From positions 1-6,108 of the forward strand of contig DGES01000029.1 of NCBI GenBank assembly GCA_002386065.1: a stretch of 6,108 bases of DNA. Reading direction: 5' to 3'. The notes beneath the pieces are model-generated. The model had not been told where the DNA came from. It did not search any database and saw only the letters and a program-made list of their open reading frames with translations. Positions within the stretch are counted from its first letter, which is position 1, and every line of letters begins with the position of its first letter. Source of the stretch: Firmicutes bacterium UBA3920 (GTDB lineage: Bacteria > Bacillota > Clostridia > Caldicoprobacterales > Xylanivirgaceae). Below are positions 1 through 5,866 of the stretch, in pieces. A program made the translations under genes and the position numbers.

Positions 1-19
1 AGATGTGTATAAGAGACAG
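1..19. other. Residual Nextera/Tn5 mosaic-end adapter
   Basis: The first 19 bases, AGATGTGTATAAGAGACAG, are identical to the Tn5 transposase mosaic end used in Nextera sequencing libraries. A full 19/19 match exactly at the edge of the window is best explained as untrimmed adapter left on a contig end, not as genomic DNA. The G at base 19 could belong to either. The sequence therefore starts abruptly inside the following gene, and this contig end should not be read as a biological junction or a Tn5 insertion. Confidence 0.96.
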
Positions 20-423
20 TAGTTGTAATAGATGGTCAAGGTGGTAAAATAGGCCAAACACTAGTGGAACAACTAAAACAAGAACTACCCAATTGTAAAC
101 TCATAGCAATTGGTACAAATAGCATAGCTACATCTGCAATGCTCAGGGCTGGAGCAGATTTTGGTGCAACCGGAGAAAATCCAGTAATAGTCAATTGCGC
201 CGACGCTGATATAATAGTAGGATCACTTGGAATTGTAGTTGCCAATTCATTTCATGGTGAAATAACCCCATCAATGGCCCTAGCAATAGGTCAAAGTAGG
301 GCACAAAAGATCCTCATACCCATTAATAAATGCAACAACACAGTAGTGGGTATACAAAAATTATCTTTGAGTGAATATGTCAAACTTTCTGTGGAATATA
401 TAAAAGAAATTGTAGAACATTAA
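20..423 (+). CDS. DUF3842 family protein, 5'-truncated
   Basis: This is the C-terminal part, about 133 residues, of a small cytoplasmic protein that I recognise as DUF3842, a family without assigned function. The reading frame is open from the adapter edge. The first visible residues are VVIDGQGGKIG, a beta strand followed by a glycine-rich turn like the nucleotide-binding loop of Rossmann folds. Further on come TNSIATSAMLRAGADFGATGEN and, near the middle, an NSFHGEITPSMA segment typical of the family. Members usually have about 135-140 residues, so probably only the initiator and two to four residues are missing. The internal methionine at base 64 lies after the glycine-rich loop and is an unlikely start; it would be a GTG codon. 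A strong hairpin terminator begins at the stop codon. The gene converges on the kinase gene. Family assignment is from memory of the sequence pattern; the nucleotide-binding idea is inference. Confidence 0.85.
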
Positions 424-474
424 AGGACTGCAGTAAAACTAATCGATTGGTTTTGCTGCAGTCCTTTATATATT
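421..474 (+). terminator. Intrinsic terminator after the DUF3842 gene
   Basis: Bases 421-442 pair with 447-468 over 22 positions without a bulge (two G-T wobbles) around the tetraloop TCGA. The lower part is TAAAGGACTGCAG against CTGCAGTCCTTTA. The left arm starts at the TAA stop codon of the upstream gene. An AT-rich tail (TTTATATATTT) follows. It ends the DUF3842 transcript. The reverse strand lacks a good T run right after the stem, so termination of the convergent kinase transcript here is possible but weaker. Confidence 0.85.
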
Positions 475-556
475 TAATTCATCAAATTATCCAAATTAGA
501 ATAAATATTTATTCACTTTTTTTTAAGCAAAAACTATAGTCAATAATTAAGTAGAT

Positions 557-1651
557 TTAAAATTTTCCTTGAAATACAAGATCGCCTTTTTCTTTTATTC
601 CCATTTTATCGAAATATTTATTTTCTAATGGTATCCACTCTTCAATAAATCGTCTATGCATTACAGCTCCACTTCTTTCAAGGATTCTTCTGCTTTGTTC
701 CTCTTCATCAATCTCTAAAAATATCTTTAAATCATAGCTGTCTATTAAAGTAGGATGCATACTATATACACCTTCAATTATGTTAAGCTTTTTTGGCTTC
801 ACCGATATGGTCTTATCCAGAGCCATCTTTGTACAATTATATACCCTATATTCAAATTCTCTACCACTTTGTAGCCCTTCCATTACTTCTTGCTTAAATC
901 GAACATAATCCACATTCCCTCCCACTTCTTTCAACCTCTCCTCAGTCCTTAATTCAGGCGTCAAAAAAAAGTGATCCATGTGAAATATATTACAATCATA
1001 TATCCCTCCTATAAGAGAAGCCAGTGTACTCTTCCCTGCGCCGGCGTTCCCATCTATTGCAACCTTAACAATTCTATCCGACTGCATCAATATATCTATA
1101 TACTCAAATACTTTAAAGAAATGTCTATATTCTTTTCTTACAATACGATATGCTGGTAAATAAGATTTTTTATAAATCTCACTGTGACCAACTGGCGGAT
1201 AACCTTTTATTTTATAATTATCTATATAGCATCGCAACTCATCTAAGGAAAATGGTAGCAATCCATCTCTACAGCATTCCTCCAATATTCCTAATTTCTC
1301 CTCAAAACTCGTAATATTTCCTTTAGCTGAGTTTGCTGTGTTTATAAAAAATTTATTTGCTGTTTCTATATTTAATTTAAAATTCTTTAAAGGTTCCAAA
1401 TTCATCCTATAGAGATCATTACCTATATATTCAAAGAGAGGTTGTCTTAAATGAACACAAGAATTACTACTTAAGACATCTAATTCGTCTTTTAAACGCT
1501 CTAAACTATCACTCTCATCTACAATCATATGTCCACCAGCAAATTCATTCTGATAGATTAATTTGATCATATCTTGAAGCTGCATCTTCGGATGCAGCTC
1601 ATACTGCTTCAGCAGTAACTCCCTTAGTTCATTCCTGTTCTGTAACTTCAA
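557..1651 (-). CDS. P-loop kinase of the uridine kinase/PRK type with an N-terminal helical domain
   Basis: 364 residues in two parts. Residues about 195-364 form a P-loop kinase of the uridine kinase/phosphoribulokinase superfamily. They contain Walker A GNAGAGKS (201-208), an acidic HMDHFFL stretch (224-230) where uridine kinases bind substrate, GGNVDYVRF (244-252), EGVYSMHP (293-300) with the strand-terminal acid, and an arginine-rich lid-like RRILERSG (321-328). The first about 190 residues, with motifs NEFAGGHMI (35-43), YIGNDLYRMNL (75-85) and GYPPVGHSEIYKKSY (150-164), are a separate, probably helical domain whose function I do not know. Such proteins are commonly annotated uridine kinase, but the superfamily also includes type I pantothenate kinase and nicotinamide riboside kinase, so the substrate is open. 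The start is TTG at 1649-1651, 10 nt after GGAAAGG (1662-1668). The start overlaps the ECF gene by 23 bp, which suggests translational coupling. A later ATG at residue 23 has no ribosome binding site and would remove part of the N-terminal domain. Confidence 0.85.
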   Translation of the reverse strand: MKLQNRNELRELLLKQYELHPKMQLQDMIKLIYQNEFAGGHMIVDESDSLERLKDELDVLSSNSCVHLRQPLFEYIGNDLYRMNLEPLKNFKLNIETANKFFINTANSAKGNITSFEEKLGILEECCRDGLLPFSLDELRCYIDNYKIKGYPPVGHSEIYKKSYLPAYRIVRKEYRHFFKVFEYIDILMQSDRIVKVAIDGNAGAGKSTLASLIGGIYDCNIFHMDHFFLTPELRTEERLKEVGGNVDYVRFKQEVMEGLQSGREFEYRVYNCTKMALDKTISVKPKKLNIIEGVYSMHPTLIDSYDLKIFLEIDEEEQSRRILERSGAVMHRRFIEEWIPLENKYFDKMGIKEKGDLVFQGKF

Positions 1652-2168
1652 TTAAACTCGACCTTTCCAAAGCTATAATTATTATAGGTATGATTATTAT
1701 TTGAATAATTATGCCTGGAAGTGCATTCATAAATGCACCTGCCATAAAGGCTTCCCAACCAAATCCTGTCCCACTAATCCCGTATAGTATTAAACTCACA
1801 ATACCCCAAACAACTCTTCCACCGAGCATTGATAATATTAAAGTTATATATATATATGGAGTCTTTTTAGGAAGGCTGTCATATAAAAGCCCTGTAAGAC
1901 ACCCATATGTAGCTAATTCAAAGCTCATAGCAATTGCAGTGGGAAACATAGGCGGCATTGAAAATAGCAAACTCCTTAGTATTGGTAGAATAAAACCAAC
2001 TGCCAATCCATATTTCCATCCTATTACAAAACCAGCTATTAAAACTGGAATATGCATAGGTAATAATTGTTTACCTATCTCTGGAATTTGCCCTGTGATA
2101 AAAGGCAATACAAGTCCTATTGCAATAAATAATCCTGCAAGTACTAATTTTCTCGTTGTATTCTCCAT
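1629..2168 (-). CDS. ECF transporter S component (substrate-binding membrane protein)
   Basis: 179 residues, strongly hydrophobic, of the size and pattern of the six-helix S components of energy-coupling factor vitamin transporters. Approximate membrane segments: 7-25, 37-51, 54-70, 76-97, 105-130 and 138-167. The first helix has the small-residue pattern (LAGLFIAIG) that S components use to dock on EcfT. Family-like stretches are LLPMHIPVLIAGFVIGWKYG (36-54) and LRSLLFSMPPMFPTAIAMSF (64-83). No EcfA or EcfT gene is in the window, so it probably shares a module encoded elsewhere (group II arrangement). ATG at 2166-2168 follows the ribosome binding site GGAGGGG (2174-2180) by 5 nt. The 3' end overlaps the kinase gene, so the imported substrate may be what that kinase phosphorylates. 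A structured leader and terminator precede it, consistent with control by ligand. Substrate cannot be told from sequence. Confidence 0.88.
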   Translation of the reverse strand: MENTTRKLVLAGLFIAIGLVLPFITGQIPEIGKQLLPMHIPVLIAGFVIGWKYGLAVGFILPILRSLLFSMPPMFPTAIAMSFELATYGCLTGLLYDSLPKKTPYIYITLILSMLGGRVVWGIVSLILYGISGTGFGWEAFMAGAFMNALPGIIIQIIIIPIIIIALERSSLIEVTEQE

Positions 2169-2173
2169 ATTTT

Positions 2174-2294
2174 CCCCTCCAAATAAAAAAATACCATGAT
2201 TCTACTCTCCTTCGGAGAGTAAATACCTTCATGGTATAATTATCAAAATAAATTTATTTAAATGTAGACTTACATCGACTTCTGTCGACTCTTG
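2174..2294 (-). promoter_or_regulatory. Structured 5' leader, candidate riboswitch or attenuator of unknown class
   Basis: Between the predicted transcription start (about 2294) and the ECF start codon lies a leader of about 126 nt. Read on the minus strand it forms hairpin A, TCGAC-AGAA-GTCGA (2288-2275), and directly adjoining hairpin B, ATGTA-AGTC-TACAT (2275-2262), which share one base. An A/T-rich linker follows (about 2261-2238). A terminator-like hairpin (2191-2237) with a T run then sits just before the ribosome binding site. Long leaders with a terminator before transporter genes are typical of riboswitches, but I see no thi-box CTGAGA, no RFN or B12 box, and no T-box motif. The call rests on layout and pairing only. 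Confidence 0.5.
2181..2237 (-). terminator. Leader terminator/attenuator hairpin before the ECF gene
   Basis: Minus strand: ATACCATGA (2237-2229) pairs perfectly with TCATGGTAT (2199-2191). Inside lies a second perfect stem, ACTCTCC-GAA-GGAGAGT (2220-2204), separated by an asymmetric internal loop of 8 and 4 nt. A TTTTTTATTT run (2190-2181) follows the outer stem, and the GGAGGGG ribosome binding site comes immediately after. This is an intrinsic terminator located inside the 5' leader, so it would stop transcription before the transporter gene unless prevented. The internal loop is unusual for a plain terminator. Confidence 0.72.
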
Positions 2295-2300
2295 TATCTG

Positions 2301-2328
2301 ATTTTAGCATGAATTTTCTAAAAGTCAA
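2301..2328 (-). promoter_or_regulatory. Sigma-A type promoter of the ECF/kinase operon
   Basis: Minus strand: -35 TTGACT (2328-2323), 16-nt spacer, -10 TAAAAT (2306-2301) preceded by TGC (2309-2307), an extended -10. This is the best promoter-like sequence in the window. It predicts transcription starting near 2294, giving the structured leader described for this operon. Confidence 0.68.
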
Positions 2329-2405
2329 GTAAATTGACGCACTAGTGTTATTATTCTATGATAATGTCATGTTGAATTTATTCTGATATATATATTAAGA
2401 AAATA

Positions 2406-3317
2406 CTACATACTTGCTTTATAATTTCTAAGTCCTGCATGATATGCAGATTCAATTGCTTTTTCGTATTCGCCTCTAGTCAATAACCTATTTAATTCCT
2501 TAAATTCATATGCCCTGTGGGCTGGATAATATTGAGCCATTATATTTACATATGCATCCTTTGATATCTCGTTCGCAATAAATTCCATTATCTTATCTGT
2601 TCCAGCTAAGTTTTGCGGTAATACTAAATGCCTTATAAGAAGACCCCTATAAGCTATATTCCTATTATCTGTCTTTAAATTTCCCACTTGACGATACATT
2701 TCCTTAACCGCAGCTTTTGCAACACTGTAATAATTCTTCACACCTGTATATTTATAGGCAACTAAATCATTTGCAAACTTTATATCAGGCATATATATAT
2801 CTATGATTCCATCTAAAAATCTAAGTGTACTCACCTTGTCATATGCATTTGTATTATATACTATGGGCAGATTGAGTCCTCTTTGTGAAGCCAAATATAT
2901 AGCCTCTACTATATGTGGCACTACATGACTTGGAGATACAAGATTTATATTATTACATCCTTGTCGCTGAAGATGAAGCATTATTTGGGATAATCTCTCT
3001 GAATCAACTTCACTACCAATACCATATTGGCTTATTTCATAGTTTTGGCAAAATATACATCTTAAATTACAATTAGAGAAAAATATAGCCCCTGAACCAT
3101 TATAGCCTACTAACTCTGTTTCTTCACCAAAATGTGGTCCATAAGAAGATACTATAGCCTTATCTAATGTCCTACAATATCCCCTTTCACCATTTAACCT
3201 ATTCACTCTACATTGATGAGGACAGATTGTACAATCTTCTAATATATTCTTTAATTTCTCTACTCTATGTTCAAGCTCACCAGTTTCTAATAATTTTAAA
3301 TATGAAGGATCCACCAT
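2406..3317 (-). CDS. Radical SAM protein, PflX/COG1313 (pyruvate formate-lyase activase-like)
   Basis: 303 residues. The radical SAM cluster motif is CNLRCIFC at residues 83-90 (CX3CX2C), preceded by GSGAIFFSN, a typical first strand. An N-terminal cysteine group, C29, C32, C36 and C48 (CTICPHQC...GYC), could hold a zinc ion or a second iron-sulfur cluster. This layout is the COG1313 group, related to the enzymes that install a glycyl radical on pyruvate formate-lyase. In that family a [4Fe-4S] cluster cleaves S-adenosylmethionine to a 5'-deoxyadenosyl radical. The actual target of PflX-like proteins is not established, and no glycyl radical enzyme lies nearby. The ATG at 3315-3317 is 9 nt after AGGTGA. 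It lies 126 bp downstream of the HAD gene on the same strand, so co-transcription is possible. Oxygen-sensitive chemistry fits an anaerobe. Family assignment is confident; function is not. Confidence 0.9.
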   Translation of the reverse strand: MVDPSYLKLLETGELEHRVEKLKNILEDCTICPHQCRVNRLNGERGYCRTLDKAIVSSYGPHFGEETELVGYNGSGAIFFSNCNLRCIFCQNYEISQYGIGSEVDSERLSQIMLHLQRQGCNNINLVSPSHVVPHIVEAIYLASQRGLNLPIVYNTNAYDKVSTLRFLDGIIDIYMPDIKFANDLVAYKYTGVKNYYSVAKAAVKEMYRQVGNLKTDNRNIAYRGLLIRHLVLPQNLAGTDKIMEFIANEISKDAYVNIMAQYYPAHRAYEFKELNRLLTRGEYEKAIESAYHAGLRNYKASM

Positions 3318-3374
3318 TGGCTTTCATCACCTCATAAGTGTAATTCACTCCACGACAAAACCTCAACATACACC

Positions 3375-3420
3375 AACCATATGGTTATAAAAAGCTGGAT
3401 TAATCCAATGAAATATCATT
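3375..3420. repeat. Three adjacent dyad-symmetric elements
   Basis: The HAD/radical SAM gap contains a perfect 12-bp palindrome AACCATATGGTT (3375-3386). Nine bases on is a second, TGGATTAATCCA (3396-3407). Touching it is AATGA-aata-TCATT (3407-3420). Each could bind a dimeric regulator, or fold into a small hairpin with a 4-nt loop in the minus-strand transcript. Their position about 58-103 bases upstream of the radical SAM start fits operators, but no clear promoter is visible beside them. Short palindromes are common in AT-rich DNA, so significance is modest. Confidence 0.4.
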
Positions 3421-3443
3421 CCTCATATTTTACCCACAACTTT

Positions 3444-4175
3444 TTAAACATCTAAGATCTCCACATCTGGACTTAATTTATATATTATGTCTTTTCTCTC
3501 TACTATAATTAATGTCTTACTTCGAAGATACCCATCTTGTTTGATAGCTTCTAGCAATCTCCTATTGGGATTTATAGCTACAGGATAGCCCACCATCTTA
3601 AGCATTGATAGATCACCTGTGGTGTCACCATATGAATAGCTAAGATCCAAGTTCACATCATATTTATCTACGAATTCATCCAAAGCCTTCTGTTTATTTT
3701 CAGAATCCCACATCTTTATTATTTCTCCAGTAAAATTATTGTCTTCATCTACCACATATTCAGTAGCTCTATATTCGGTAACTCCATATTTTTTAGCCAT
3801 CTTCTCAACTAAAAAGTCAGGAGCTCCAGATATGAAAAACACCTTATGCCCACTATTCTTATGCCATTTAACTCTAGATCGAGTATATTTATATACCTTT
3901 TCTCCATTTATTTTTATTACTTGACTGGCTATAAATTCTATATAGTCCTTATTTATTCCCTTGAGTTCCTTCACATAGACTTCTGCCAACTCTTCCAAAT
4001 AAACTTCGAAGTCTCCATACCGTCTCTCCCACACAGAGTAGTAATCTCGAAGATCCCCATACCATATGGCAGGATCTATAACTTCATATTTTATCATCTT
4101 TTTGAAATGCTCAATCATAAGGGAATTTCTAAAGAGTGTACCATCTATATCAAAAAATGCAGCTACATTACCCAT
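3444..4175 (-). CDS. HAD superfamily subfamily IB phosphatase (SerB-like)
   Basis: 243 residues with all four haloacid dehalogenase motifs. Motif I is DIDGT (9-13), with D9 the nucleophile and D11 the general acid/base. Motif II is FFISGAP (113-119) with S116. The motif III lysine is K161 or K163. Motif IV is GDTTGDLSML (183-192), whose aspartates bind magnesium. The helical cap between motifs I and II (about 20-105) marks subfamily IB, which includes phosphoserine phosphatase and related phosphomonoesterases. The length fits the HAD-IB hydrolase group often annotated only as such, and substrate cannot be inferred. It is presumably cytoplasmic; there is no signal peptide. ATG at 4173-4175 follows AGGTGA by 5 nt, within the purine-rich GAGGTAGGTGA. 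It lies 29 bp after the decayed protease gene, so it may once have been the last or middle gene of a vanW-protease-HAD operon and must now depend on another promoter or on read-through. Confidence 0.9.
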   Translation of the reverse strand: MGNVAAFFDIDGTLFRNSLMIEHFKKMIKYEVIDPAIWYGDLRDYYSVWERRYGDFEVYLEELAEVYVKELKGINKDYIEFIASQVIKINGEKVYKYTRSRVKWHKNSGHKVFFISGAPDFLVEKMAKKYGVTEYRATEYVVDEDNNFTGEIIKMWDSENKQKALDEFVDKYDVNLDLSYSYGDTTGDLSMLKMVGYPVAINPNRRLLEAIKQDGYLRSKTLIIVERKDIIYKLSPDVEILDV

Positions 4176-4204
4176 ATTTTCACCTACCTCAACTTTTACT
4201 AAAA

Positions 4205-4502
4205 TTACACTAGTAACTCTTTAAAATCTAAACTCGCTCCAGTGCTAAGTAAAAAATCTAACCTTAAAATAGCTTCGAATCCATAATTCTCTTTTGTAAT
4301 TCCCAACTGTATAACAAACTCCTCTAGCAATATATCCTCAATAGTTAGATTTGATATTGCTTGTTCATAACATAATTCACTCTGCCCGCCAACACCATAC
4401 ATTCGCCGAGCTTTGCCCTTAATAGGGTCAATAATTAGTAGAATTTCTTCTACAACGTCTATATCGAATATTGTATTTGAAGAACCAGTATCCAATATTC
4501 AT
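4205..4502 (-). pseudogene. Retropepsin-like aspartic protease, N-terminus lost
   Basis: The open frame from TTG at 4495 gives 96 residues resembling bacterial retropepsin-like (gag-pol type) proteases. It has the catalytic DTGSSNTI at residues 2-9, a flap-like MYGVGGQSE (about 32-40), and ILRLDFLLSTGA (about 77-88) where the family has an ILG psi-loop motif. Two defects suggest decay. First, the catalytic Asp is the second residue, while the family has 20-30 residues, including the first beta strands, before DTG. The natural-looking start, ATG at 4500-4502 after AGGA, is out of frame with DTG, and in the DTG frame a TGA (4499-4501) stands just upstream, so a deletion or frameshift near 4495-4500 is likely. 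Second, the conserved psi-loop Gly is Arg (AGG, one base from GGG). The ATG starts 1 base after the vanW stop. A translated short form from TTG cannot be excluded, but would probably not fold as a protease. Confidence 0.65.
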
Positions 4503-4503
4503 T

Positions 4504-5311
4504 TTATTTCCTATCTTCTAAAAATGGTTGATACATCATAAGGGCATGATTTTCAGTTACATACTCATCTTCTGGTAAGACATCATCGCCTCCATATTTA
4601 TTTCTATATATACAATTATGTCTTATATAACCTCCCCAATATTCATGGGTTATGCTGTGCTTTTTCATATACTCCATGTCTATAGCAGGGTTCTTTTAAA
4701 CTTCGCCACTCACCAACTAGATGAGTGCCTGTAAGATATACATGTAATTGATATGAATCATCAGTTCCATTATAGACCTTTAAATCCCTATAATTATATA
4801 CACATGCTGCCCCACTACCAAAAGGTTGGATACGATTTGAGTCTGTAAATACGTCATAGATAGCTATGTCTATAGCGCTCTGTTACAGTTAGTGGAGTAT
4901 GTAGTGCCATCCAGTAGATTAGATTCGATAGCTGACACAATCCCCTCCGCCAATATCGAAGGTGAAATTGCCATAGTGCAAAATCATTCCGTTTACATAT
5001 CCTTTTCGCTTTGCGGGTTTGCCGATCGCTCTCCAAAGACACAGGGTTTCGCCTGGTTTTATCACTATACCGTCTACATATTTCACTGCAATCCCTAGGT
5101 TTATGACCTTATTGTATTGAAGCCACATATCTACATCTTTCAGCTTTCTAATAAGTGGAATCTTATGCCTAAAGACAATATAGGGAAAGAGCTCTCCTAC
5201 CTTTCACCGAGCAAATTTTTCCTTGCCAAAATACCATTTCAAATATCGCCTAGTGGTATAGTAGAATTTGCTCATTGCAATTCTTGCCTTGGATCGCTGG
5301 ATCGGTCTCAA
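4504..5311 (-). pseudogene. vanW: vanW family gene, broken by one stop and three frameshifts
   Basis: Reading across frames recovers a nearly full-length VanW protein (about 269 codons; the family is about 270-280). VanW is an accessory protein first seen in vanB glycopeptide-resistance operons; its biochemical role is unknown. Recognisable pieces in order: LRPIQRSKARIAMSKFYY from TTG 5309-5311; LKDVDMWLQYNKVINL; IKPGETLCLWRAIGKPAKRK; LCQLSNLIYWMALHTPLTVT; DSNRIQPFGSGAACVYNY; LVGEWRSLKEPCYR; ITHEYWGGYIRHN; TENHALMMYQPFLEDRK. Lesions: an in-frame TGA at 5204-5206; a frameshift at the GGG run near 4941-4945 before LCQLS; a tandem CTATCTAT duplication (4856-4863) that adds 4 bases after RHSY; and a frameshift near 4660-4664 between EK and HSITHE. 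The TTG follows a GGGGG stretch; no strong promoter is seen. No vanH, vanA-type ligase, vanX or vanRS genes are present, so the relic does not imply resistance. The protease relic follows 1 base after its stop. Confidence 0.92.
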
Positions 5312-5370
5312 GTTAATCCCCCATCCTCTATGTTAATCTTCTCATTATTTATATATTAACATACTATAAT

Positions 5371-5411
5371 AAAAAATGGTATATTCATGGTTCCATGAAT
5401 ATATCATTTTT
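5371..5411. terminator. Bidirectional intrinsic terminator
   Basis: AAAAATGGTATATTCATGG (5372-5390) pairs with CCATGAATATATCATTTTT (5393-5411) around TT, with a single G-T mismatch position. A runs precede and T runs follow, so on either strand the stem ends in a T tract. It lies 60 bp upstream of the vanW relic start and would shield that gene from minus-strand transcription entering from the right, where no minus-strand gene is now recognisable. Confidence 0.72.
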
Positions 5412-5866
5412 ACACTTTAGCACAAATTAGCGGCTATTTCATACCATTATCAAATTCTATTTATATAAATACTGCCCATTTCCAGCTTTAGCCTAATAAC
5501 TCCCAATCATACAGTGGATATTCTTAATATGGTTTAATACAAAAAAACTCTCATTTTTAGTTGAAATACACAATAATTTTATGTCTTAATTAGCTACAAT
5601 AGCTAAAATCCAATAAATAATAACATTTTCCCTGAATAAGTGTAACGAAATCTCTCTCTAGTTTGTTATATATTGTAAAGACATGGAATAGATAAGTAGC
5701 TTTATACCCAGAATGTCCCAATATATGACTTTACTAAGGTATTTACTCACCACTATTATACACGAAAATACCTTTACAAGAAAGGATGATGACACATAGG
5801 ACAATAATTTCAAATTCTCTGATAATTTCCAAACAACTACAAATTAAGAAAGGAAGGTGAAAACAT
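5412..5866. other. 455-bp region without a recognisable gene
   Basis: Very AT-rich. All frames I read on both strands are broken by frequent stops and I see no family resemblance. It contains a short inverted repeat TTAGCTA-CAA-TAGCTAA (5590-5606), a 9-bp inverted repeat around a possible promoter (5736-5774), and the ribosome binding site of the exported-protein gene. The minus-strand open frame covering 5743-5976 overlaps that gene's start and signal peptide and looks like a chance frame. Confidence 0.6.
5731..5774 (+). promoter_or_regulatory. Possible promoter inside an inverted repeat
   Basis: TTTACT (5730-5735) and TATTAT (5754-5759) with an 18-nt spacer resemble -35 and -10 boxes of a sigma-A promoter about 105 bases before the exported-protein start. 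AAGGTATTT (5736-5744) and AAATACCTT (5766-5774) form a perfect 9-bp inverted repeat flanking the -10 box, so a repressor site is conceivable. Evidence is weak because AT-rich DNA often yields such matches. Confidence 0.3.

Noticed and set aside
1..19. Tn5 transposon end as evidence of a mobile element.
   Set aside because: It is the optimised mosaic end used in library preparation, lies exactly at the sequence edge, and no transposase or second end is present.
1711..2199. 162-codon open frame on the plus strand.
   Set aside because: It is antisense to the ECF S component, has no ribosome binding site, and no family resemblance; the opposite strand gives a convincing membrane protein.
2191..2220. 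GGAGAGTAGA on the minus strand resembles the 5' end of the tetrahydrofolate riboswitch.
   Set aside because: The bases are one arm of a self-contained hairpin followed by a T run and the ribosome binding site; the rest of the folate aptamer core and the closing strand are absent.
3846..4202. 118-codon plus-strand open frame.
   Set aside because: It is antisense to the HAD hydrolase, which contains all catalytic motifs; this frame is a low-complexity hydrophobic shadow.
4205..4502. Retroviral or retrotransposon protease.
   Set aside because: No reverse transcriptase, integrase or repeats surround it; the pattern fits stand-alone bacterial retropepsin-like proteins.
4504..5311. Vancomycin resistance locus.
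   Set aside because: Only a broken vanW is present; the ligase, dehydrogenase, dipeptidase and two-component genes that define resistance operons are absent, and vanW alone does not confer resistance.
4892..5359. Plus-strand open frames at 4892-5098 and 5117-5359.
   Set aside because: Both are antisense shadows of the vanW relic, whose translated pieces match VanW on the minus strand.
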